A DNA stretch of 6,555 nt from Akkermansiaceae bacterium. GTDB lineage: Bacteria; Verrucomicrobiota; Verrucomicrobiia; Verrucomicrobiales; Akkermansiaceae. The position numbers and the translations under genes were made by a program. The DNA is taken from assembly GCA_018676385.1 (NCBI GenBank), contig JABHEX010000253.1:1-6555 (forward strand). Direction: 5' to 3'. Every line of letters begins with the position of its first letter. Position 1 is the stretch's first letter. This document shows, piece after piece, positions 1 through 5,683 of the stretch. Under the pieces are notes generated by a model. The model was not told the origin of the DNA. It saw nothing but the letters and a program-made list of their open reading frames with translations, and made no database searches.

Positions 1-976
1 CAGGTAGTCCGGCGAAGTCTTCCACTGCATACTCACCGATCAGTCCGGCATTCATCGATGTGCCGCAGCCAACAATTAATAGTCTCTGGATATCAACAAT
101 TTCGCGTGGTGATAGATTGAGGCCAGAGAGGATCGCGGTGCCACGAGTGAGATCGATTCGGCCCCGCATGGTGTTGCGAATGGCTTCGGGCTGCTCGAAG
201 ATCTCCTTGAGCATGTAGTGCTCGTAGCCACCTTTCTCAGCGGCGTCCGGTGACCAGTCTATCTCCGAGGTAGCGCGGGTAACTGATCCTGAGTGTAGAC
301 TTTGGATATCCACTTTACTACCTTGAATGCGGGCCAGGTCTCCATCGTCGAGGTAGATCGCCTGGCGCGTGTAGGTAATTATGGCGGAAGCATCTGATGC
401 GACGATGGTTTCGTCATCTCCTAGACCAATGACGATGGGTGAACCGCTGCGGGCAACGACAAGCACTCCGGGCTCATCGTTGCACATACAGGTTATGCCG
501 TAAGTGCCATCAACTTCGTGCAGGGATTTTTTGACCGCTTCTAACAAATCTCCTTGGTAATGAGATTCAACGAGGTGGGCGAGTACTTCCGAATCAGTCT
601 CAGATTTAAAAACATGACCATCTGCTTTGAAACGATCACGCAGGGCGTTGTGGTTCTCGATGATCCCATTGTGAACGAGCACGACGCGACCCTCATTGCC
701 TTGATGTGGGTGTGCATTGGGCGTGGTAGGCGGGCCATGAGTCGCCCAACGGGTATGAGCAATTCCGCTGCGGGAAGAGGCAAGGGCAATTTTTTCTTCC
801 TCAATAAGCTCTGAGAGTTCGGCTACCTTCCCACTTTGTTTTCTAACAATGATATCATCATCTCCAGATAGCGCCATACCTGCAGAATCGTATCCTCTGT
901 ATTCGAGTTTTTTGAGTCCGCTAATGAGCACGGGCATCGCTGAGCGTTTTCCTGTGTATCCTACTATTCCACACAT
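1..976 (-). CDS. glmS: Glutamine--fructose-6-phosphate aminotransferase (isomerizing), N-terminal part, cut by window edge
   Basis: GlmS makes glucosamine-6-phosphate from fructose-6-phosphate and glutamine in the cytoplasm, the first committed step to UDP-GlcNAc. Reading from the ATG at 976, 325 codons lie in the window; the family is about 600 residues, so roughly the last 45% is missing beyond position 1. The protein begins MCGIVGYTG, which fixes the start because Cys2 becomes the N-terminal nucleophile after Met removal. Class II glutaminase motifs follow: YRGYDSAG (26-33), TRWATHG (75-81), HNGIIEN (102-108) and SETDSE (125-130). The inter-domain signature YEHYMLKEIFEQP is at 251-263, and the first SIS sugar-binding domain begins with GCGTS (303-307). 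It is the last of three minus-strand genes, 35 bases after the acetyltransferase stop. The AT-rich sequence before the ATG has no Shine-Dalgarno, and the gap is far too short for a glmS ribozyme. No frameshift is seen. Confidence 0.97.
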   Translation of the reverse strand, partial: MCGIVGYTGKRSAMPVLISGLKKLEYRGYDSAGMALSGDDDIIVRKQSGKVAELSELIEEEKIALASSRSGIAHTRWATHGPPTTPNAHPHQGNEGRVVLVHNGIIENHNALRDRFKADGHVFKSETDSEVLAHLVESHYQGDLLEAVKKSLHEVDGTYGITCMCNDEPGVLVVARSGSPIVIGLGDDETIVASDASAIITYTRQAIYLDDGDLARIQGSKVDIQSLHSGSVTRATSEIDWSPDAAEKGGYEHYMLKEIFEQPEAIRNTMRGRIDLTRGTAILSGLNLSPREIVDIQRLLIVGCGTSMNAGLIGEYAVEDFAGLP

Positions 977-1011
977 AATAAATGTTGATTGCTAATTTTG
1001 GGTGATGAATT

Positions 1012-1875
1012 TTACCTCACGATGTCGGTTCTGACTGTATCGTTAGGGTGAGTGATTGCGTTGGGGCAAAGTTTGCGACCGGGGTAGATTGCGGTGAGGA
1101 TGCCGGTGTGGGAGCCGTCGCCGATGATGGCGCCAAACTTGCGGCGGCCGGTATCGATGAGAGAATCACGCACCAGACTGCGGTGGTTCGTGCCGTCGTG
1201 GCGCAAATTGGAGGTGATGGTGCCGGCGCCTAAGTTGACTTTATTGCCGATCACGGAGTCGCCCACATATGAGAGGTGGCCGACCGATGAACCGTGGCCA
1301 ATGATGGAGTTTTTAATTTCCACAGCCTGACCGATGTGGCAGTCGTCGCCGATAGTGGTTGAGCCACGCAGATAGCAATTTGGCCCGATCTTGCAATTTT
1401 TACCGATCATGATGTTACCTTCGATGACCACACCGGGGAGAATTTTGGAGCCTTTACCTACGTGTATTACACCGTCTATGTGGGCAGCCGGACTGACCTC
1501 GCCTTTGTGGTCGGGCTCAGTGATTGCAGCGACGATGTCTTCATTAATTTGGATAAATTCCCATGGGTAACGGATGAGAAATGAAGACTCGGATGCGGTG
1601 ACCTCATTGATGCAGGATTTGGGGTCTGGGTTACCAGTCCATGCGAGGAGGATGCCGGAAGTGGATTTGAGAGCGATTGGTTTAATGGAAGCTACGAGCA
1701 ACTGCCAGTCCTCACTGGTGATCCAGGCATTTTCAAGCTGGTGAGCATTTTCGATTCCCTTGGCTTGTTGCTGCTGGAAATCTAACAATGTACGCCCTGC
1801 GATTAGCTGGCTGCCGATGGGGGAGTCCTGATGCAGTGGCCAGAATGCTGTCTCTTTGGCGGGGTGAATCGTCAT
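1012..1875 (-). CDS. Glucosamine-1-phosphate N-acetyltransferase-like left-handed beta-helix protein (GlmU C-terminal half only)
   Basis: This 287-residue protein probably acetylates glucosamine-1-phosphate to GlcNAc-1-P, the acetyltransferase half-reaction of GlmU. Residues about 126-270 are hexapeptide repeats of a left-handed beta-helix (for example IGPNCY, IGDDCH, IGNKVN). The catalytic-type segment GHLSYVGD is at 199-206, with His200 aligning with the GlmU catalytic histidine, followed by NLGAGTITSNLRHDG (214-228) and GRRKFGAIIGD (243-253). The NLR and GRRK forms resemble the archaeal ST0452 and alternative bacterial GlmU types more than E. coli GlmU. The first 125 residues lack the GGxGTRM nucleotidyltransferase motif; only RYPWEF (102-107) recalls the linker of the alternative GlmU family. 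The ATG at 1875 lies 13 bases after the glmM stop. The frame stays open upstream to 2103, but that part lies inside glmM. A TTG at 1899 is a weaker alternative start. No Shine-Dalgarno is seen. Fold is near certain; substrate is inferred from homology and operon. Confidence 0.88.
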   Translation of the reverse strand: MTIHPAKETAFWPLHQDSPIGSQLIAGRTLLDFQQQQAKGIENAHQLENAWITSEDWQLLVASIKPIALKSTSGILLAWTGNPDPKSCINEVTASESSFLIRYPWEFIQINEDIVAAITEPDHKGEVSPAAHIDGVIHVGKGSKILPGVVIEGNIMIGKNCKIGPNCYLRGSTTIGDDCHIGQAVEIKNSIIGHGSSVGHLSYVGDSVIGNKVNLGAGTITSNLRHDGTNHRSLVRDSLIDTGRRKFGAIIGDGSHTGILTAIYPGRKLCPNAITHPNDTVRTDIVR

Positions 1876-1888
1876 GGTGAAAAATTGA

Positions 1889-3235
1889 TTAGATGCCAAT
1901 GGTATTATGGATCGTTGTGGCAATCGCATTTGCCTGTGCTTGCGCGAGCTCTGCATCGGCACACTCAGTAAGTACTCGGATTTTACGTTCCGTGCCGGAG
2001 TAACGCACAAACACTCGCCCTTTATCGGCGAATACTTTTGTAGCGGTTTGGATCGCCGCGTGAACTTCTGGCATGGATTCGATTGGTGGTTTTTCTGAAA
2101 CATCCAAGCTCAGTAAAACCTGAGGATAGGATACCATGCAATCGGCGAGCTGCGAGAGGGTGGTCTGTTTTTCACGTATCAATGAGAGTAGCATTAGAGC
2201 GCTCATGATGCCGTCGCCAGTGGTTGCGTAGTCGGAGTAAATGATGTGGCCGGAGTTTTCACCACCGAGGTTAAATCCTTTCTCGCGCATGCGCTCAAGC
2301 ACTGCGCGGTCGCCAACATCCGTAGTTTCCAGAGCAATACCATCGGCAGCAAGAGCATCGCGCATTCCGAGATTACTCATCACAGTGGCAACTAAGGTAT
2401 TGCCTTTGAGCATTCCTTTTTCCTTCAGAGCTTTTGCGCACAGGCAAAGCACGCGATCGCCCTCGATGACCTGTCCATTTTCATCGCAGAAGATCACGCG
2501 GTCGGCATCGCCATCAAAACAAATGCCGACATCGGCTTCAGTTTTCTTAACCATGGCGGCGGCATTTTCAGGGTGCAGTGCGCCACAGCCCTCGTTGATA
2601 TTACGGCCGTCGGGATGGATGGACATCTTGATCACCTCAGCGCCCAGTTCCTCAAAGATAAGTGGACCCACATGGTAGCCCGCGCCATTGGCACAATCGA
2701 CTACAACTTTTAGATCTTTCAGCGAACCTGCTCCCACTGCATTTTTGGTAAACTCAATGTAGCGCCCCATGGCATCATCAATGCGGATCGCCTTGCCGAG
2801 ATCCCCCTCAGGCTGGGGGAGCGCATCGGCACGAATCATCTTTTCAATGTCATTTTCTAATTCATCACTTAGCTTGAATCCATCGCGACCAAATATCTTG
2901 ATGCCGTTGTCTTGGTAAGGATTATGGGACGCAGTGAGCATGATGCCTGCATCACAATTCATCGAGCGGGTTAGGTGTGCGACCGCTGGTGTTGGCGCTG
3001 GACCGGTGAGCAGCACACGTGAGCCCTCCGACACCAGCCCGCTGGTGATCGCGGTTTCAAGCATATAGCCGGAAAGTCGAGTGTCTTTACCAATCACTAC
3101 CTTGTGCCTGCTTTGTCCGTCGGACTGCAGCACGCGTGCAACTGCTCGGCCTATTCGCAGGGCAACTTCGGGTGTAATAGGAAATTCGTTGGCAACGCCG
3201 CGGATGCCATCAGTTCCAAACAATGATTGATTCAT
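1889..3235 (-). CDS. glmM: Phosphoglucosamine mutase
   Basis: GlmM interconverts glucosamine-6-phosphate and glucosamine-1-phosphate, linking GlmS to the acetyltransferase next to it. The 448-residue length is normal for the family, and the protein belongs to the four-domain alpha-D-phosphohexomutases. The start MNQSLFGTDGIRG is typical of GlmM. The active-site phosphoserine loop TASHNP is at 101-106 (Ser103), the Mg2+ loop DGDADR at 241-246, the sugar-specificity loop GGENSGH at 324-330, and the phosphate-binding loop RYSGTERKIRV at 411-421. The last departs from the common RxSGTEPxIRV: Arg417 replaces the usual Pro, while the SGTE core is kept. GlmM rather than phosphomannomutase is favoured by the N-terminus, the GGENSGH loop and the operon partners. 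It is the first gene of the minus-strand operon, divergent from the plus-strand repeat-protein gene. A T-rich stretch, not a Shine-Dalgarno, precedes the ATG. Confidence 0.97.
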   Translation of the reverse strand: MNQSLFGTDGIRGVANEFPITPEVALRIGRAVARVLQSDGQSRHKVVIGKDTRLSGYMLETAITSGLVSEGSRVLLTGPAPTPAVAHLTRSMNCDAGIMLTASHNPYQDNGIKIFGRDGFKLSDELENDIEKMIRADALPQPEGDLGKAIRIDDAMGRYIEFTKNAVGAGSLKDLKVVVDCANGAGYHVGPLIFEELGAEVIKMSIHPDGRNINEGCGALHPENAAAMVKKTEADVGICFDGDADRVIFCDENGQVIEGDRVLCLCAKALKEKGMLKGNTLVATVMSNLGMRDALAADGIALETTDVGDRAVLERMREKGFNLGGENSGHIIYSDYATTGDGIMSALMLLSLIREKQTTLSQLADCMVSYPQVLLSLDVSEKPPIESMPEVHAAIQTATKVFADKGRVFVRYSGTERKIRVLTECADAELAQAQANAIATTIHNTIGI

Positions 3236-3256
3236 AGGTTAAAAAAGCAAATGAGG

Positions 3257-3289
3257 TGTCAAGCTAGCAGAAATAGATTGAAATGGCAA
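3257..3289 (-). promoter_or_regulatory. Weak promoter-like hexamers upstream of glmM
   Basis: On the minus strand, TTGCCA (3289-3284) and TAGCTT (3266-3261) are 17 bases apart and would start transcription shortly upstream of the glmM ATG. A perfect TTGACA (3262-3257) overlaps, but it has no convincing -10 box before the start codon. The match is to the sigma-70 consensus by eye only; the -10 half is poor (3 of 6), and AT-rich DNA gives such matches by chance. Confidence 0.2.
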
Positions 3290-3295
3290 AAGTAT

Positions 3296-3313
3296 GTTCA
3301 AAAAAAAATGAAC
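3296..3313. repeat. Small palindrome around an A8 tract in the divergent intergenic region
   Basis: Perfect 5-base arms GTTCA (3296-3300) and TGAAC (3309-3313) flank eight A residues. The octamer GTATGTTC occurs at 3292-3299, overlapping the left arm, and again at 3340-3347. The element lies 61 bases upstream of the glmM start and about 130 bases upstream of the plus-strand gene, where an operator for either could sit. The arms are short, so chance is a serious alternative in this AT-rich stretch. Nothing else in 3236-3440 is clearly a feature. Confidence 0.3.
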
Positions 3314-3440
3314 CATTATCATTTGGCTATACGTTGTATGTATGTTCGCAAAGCTGATGTCCTTTCTGCGTATTTGCCGAAATCGTTGGAGACATTTAGT
3401 AAGAAAGGATTAAAGCATCATGTATTAAATAGTGTTTGTT

Positions 3441-4640
3441 ATGAAAAATTCTCTCCTAATACATACGATATGGGCGATCATTGTAGTAGTTGCTTTTATG
3501 ATTGGAGTCAAAAATCCTGTGGATGAGACGCCGTCTTACTCCACGGAGAATGATAATAATTCTGGTGATCGTTATGCACGATGGTCACAGCAACGGGATG
3601 CATCTGGCACTGTCGAGGGCCGTGTGGCATCACGAAGCAGTCGTGCACTCGGTGTCTCTGTGAATAGCAATAAGGCAAAGATCAACCTGACAGAAAAGGG
3701 TATCAAGTCTTTAGGGCAAATGATCCAGACGAGCAACAATCCTGTTGAACGCCGTATTGCATTTTCTAGATTACTTGAGGGATTGAATCTTGAGAATGCG
3801 TTGCTGATACGTGAGCAGATCACTCACATGTCATCTAGAGCAGGTGAGTGGAGGGATTTTCATTACGCCTGGGGTCAGCTTGCTGGACAGGCCGCAGTGG
3901 AATTTGGTCAAGATAGTGAGAAAATGGACATGGCGGCGTGTTTCAGTGGCTGGGCTAGTACGAATCCACGTGCTGCTATGGATTGGTATGAGAGTCAACC
4001 AGATGACAGCAGAAATCGTAAGGATATCAAATGGGCGGCAGTATATGGATTATCCGACAACGATCCTATGTTGGCGACGGAGTATGTGCTTAACCGTTCT
4101 GAAAATGGTGACAAAGATGCCGGGAAAATGATCAACCACGTAGCCTCATCTCTACTGCGTATGGGCAGTGTATTAGAGGCGGCACAATGGTCAGAGAACT
4201 TACCCGAGGGTAAATTGAGAGACACAGCGGTGGGTAGGGTAGCACGTGATTATGCTGGCGATGACCCATCGAAAGCTATTGCATGGCTGACATCTTTGCC
4301 TGAAAGTCAGGGGCAATCCAAGGGAGTGGGTGCGGTTTTTTATAGCTGGGCAAAAAGTAATCCTGAAGCTGCTGTCAGCCGAATTAATCAGATGGGAGTA
4401 TCACCAATTCGTGACACAGCGCTTACAGGTTATGCAAGTCGTATTGTTTATCAAGATCCGGCAGCCGCAATCGATTTAGCGAATACAATTAGCAATCCGA
4501 AGTCTCGGAGTGATTCGTTGGTTCGTTACGGGCGTATCTATTTGCGGCATGAACCTGAAGCTGCGATTCAGTGGTTGGCGGAAAGTGGTCTAACGGCAGA
4601 CCAGAAGAAGCGTATTAACTCTTCTTACAAAAGAAGGTAA
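3441..4640 (+). CDS. Membrane-anchored protein with seven ~32-residue (N/D)P..A...W helical-type repeats, function unknown
   Basis: From the ATG at 3441 this is a 399-residue protein; a GTG three codons upstream (3432) is an alternative, and an in-frame stop at 3426-3428 limits extension. Residues 4-23 form one hydrophobic segment after MKN, with no lipobox, so it is probably an N-terminal anchor with the rest outside the cytoplasm. Residues about 28-80 are polar and low in structure. From about 171 to the end, seven repeats centre on (N/D)P..A...W: Pro at 176, 209, 276, 308, 340 and 372, with a degenerate copy near 244 whose Trp250 is kept. Spacing is 33, 35, then 32 four times. Clear copies include WASTNPRAAMDWYESQP (171-187) and YAGDDPSKAIAWLTSLPE (271-288). 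The pattern suggests a TPR- or Sel1-like helical solenoid, seen often in Verrucomicrobia proteins of unknown function. No catalytic motif is visible. moxR follows 58 bases downstream, and a shared transcript is plausible. AAAGGA lies too far upstream to act as ribosome binding site. Confidence 0.88.
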   Translation: MKNSLLIHTIWAIIVVVAFMIGVKNPVDETPSYSTENDNNSGDRYARWSQQRDASGTVEGRVASRSSRALGVSVNSNKAKINLTEKGIKSLGQMIQTSNNPVERRIAFSRLLEGLNLENALLIREQITHMSSRAGEWRDFHYAWGQLAGQAAVEFGQDSEKMDMAACFSGWASTNPRAAMDWYESQPDDSRNRKDIKWAAVYGLSDNDPMLATEYVLNRSENGDKDAGKMINHVASSLLRMGSVLEAAQWSENLPEGKLRDTAVGRVARDYAGDDPSKAIAWLTSLPESQGQSKGVGAVFYSWAKSNPEAAVSRINQMGVSPIRDTALTGYASRIVYQDPAAAIDLANTISNPKSRSDSLVRYGRIYLRHEPEAAIQWLAESGLTADQKKRINSSYKRR

Positions 4641-4698
4641 TCCATACCAGTCTATCATTGCGCCTAATGAATTTCCTGCGAGAATCGTTTACAGGAAT

Positions 4699-5613
4699 AT
4701 GCCAAAAAATCAACTTTACGAGCTTAAGGAAAGACTTTCTGCGGCTATATTTGGTGCAGAAGAAGCCAGTGATTTATTGTTAACAGCATTGCTTGCACGA
4801 GGCCATGCACTGATTGAAGGTGCGCCGGGAGTCGGCAAGACATCTCTTGCGCAAACGCTTGCGAATGGTATCGGGGGCACGTTTAAACGCATTCAGTTCA
4901 CACCTGATTTATTACCATCTGACATTCTGGGGTATCATATTTATAAACAACACAACGGAGAGTTCGAATTTGTGCGGGGTCCTGTGTTTAGTAATTTACT
5001 ACTTGCTGATGAAATTAACAGAACGTCGCCGCGTGTGCAATCGGCTCTGTTAGAGTCTATGAGTGAAGGCCAAGTCACCATTGATGGCTCGACGCATGAA
5101 CTGGAGAAGCCGTTCCTTGTGGTGGCGACGCAGAACATTACCTCTTCCACTGGAACATTCCCGTTACCTGAACCGCAGCTTGACCGATTTCTATTATCTA
5201 TTCCGATGTCTCTGCCCGATGCCGAGACTCAGCAATTAATTTTAGACGCTCACGCTGCTGGCGAAATTAATGGCACGTCACGTGATCCGTTGTTAGATAC
5301 CGAGGAAATTATGGAGTTGCAAAAGCGCGCGTTGAGCTTGCCGATTTCAAGTAACTTGAACCATTACCTTATTAGCCTTTGCGAAACGGTGCGCCGTGCA
5401 GCGGGCGGCAGCCACACGATCTCTGTGCGTGCATCACTCGCGCTGATGCGTGCAGCGCAGGCTGCGGCATTTCTTGATGGGCAAGAGGCGGTGCATCCCG
5501 ATCACGTGCAGGCAGTATTTCCACATGTGTTGCGCCATCGTTTATTACCCGACGACGGTACTTCCCCTGAGCCAATTATTGCGAATGCCATGAAAGAGAC
5601 TCCGGTGCCTTAG
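4699..5613 (+). CDS. MoxR-family AAA+ ATPase
   Basis: MoxR proteins are cytoplasmic AAA+ ATPases thought to remodel or activate partner proteins, often ones with von Willebrand factor A domains. This 304-residue protein is of ordinary family length. Visible motifs are Walker A GAPGVGKT (41-48), Walker B LLLADEIN (100-107) with Asp104 and Glu105, sensor 1 in VVATQN (141-146), the arginine-finger region LPEPQLDRF (156-164), and the sensor 2-type segment SVRASLALMRAAQ (242-254). After sensor 1 it reads ITSSTGTFPLP, where many MoxR proteins have P.E..GT(Y/F)PLP, so the Pro and Glu are lost but the length is kept. No ATG, GTG or TTG lies in frame between the previous gene and the ATG at 4699; AGGA sits only 2 bases before it, unusually close. 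DUF58, VWA and TPR partners, normally adjacent, are absent: the next gene is convergent. It may be cotranscribed with the upstream repeat-protein gene. Confidence 0.95.
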   Translation: MPKNQLYELKERLSAAIFGAEEASDLLLTALLARGHALIEGAPGVGKTSLAQTLANGIGGTFKRIQFTPDLLPSDILGYHIYKQHNGEFEFVRGPVFSNLLLADEINRTSPRVQSALLESMSEGQVTIDGSTHELEKPFLVVATQNITSSTGTFPLPEPQLDRFLLSIPMSLPDAETQQLILDAHAAGEINGTSRDPLLDTEEIMELQKRALSLPISSNLNHYLISLCETVRRAAGGSHTISVRASLALMRAAQAAAFLDGQEAVHPDHVQAVFPHVLRHRLLPDDGTSPEPIIANAMKETPVP

Positions 5614-5638
5614 CCTAAAATCCGATGCGGATTCTAGG
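5614..5638. terminator. Inverted repeat between convergent genes, possible terminator
   Basis: CCTAAAATCCG (5614-5624) and CGGATTCTAGG (5628-5638) form an 11-bp stem with one A/C mismatch and an ATG triloop, starting directly after the moxR stop codon. It sits between convergent genes, where a shared terminator is expected. Neither side has a solid U-tract; on the plus strand the sequence after it is GTGTTAAGTTT. It could therefore be a weak or factor-assisted terminator, or an mRNA 3'-end stabiliser. Confidence 0.5.
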
Positions 5639-5683
5639 AGTGTTAAGTTTGAGTAGACACGTTATGGGGAACTCGGTGATGAC

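Noticed and set aside
977..1011. Possible glmS ribozyme or riboswitch before glmS
   Set aside because: The gap is only 35 bases, too short for the ribozyme, and shows no structured element beyond trivial 4-base arms.
1876..2103. Upstream extension of the acetyltransferase frame (76 extra residues overlapping glmM)
   Set aside because: It lies inside glmM coding sequence, has no protein-like pattern, and the beta-helix protein has a good ATG at 1875 just after the glmM stop.
2241..2678. Plus-strand 145-codon frame opposite glmM
   Set aside because: Antisense to a clearly conserved gene, Ser/Pro-rich, no motif; a shadow frame.
3227..3526. Plus-strand 99-codon frame across the divergent intergenic region
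   Set aside because: It overlaps both the glmM start and the first 86 bases of the repeat-protein gene, has no recognisable motif, and its composition looks like translated noncoding DNA.
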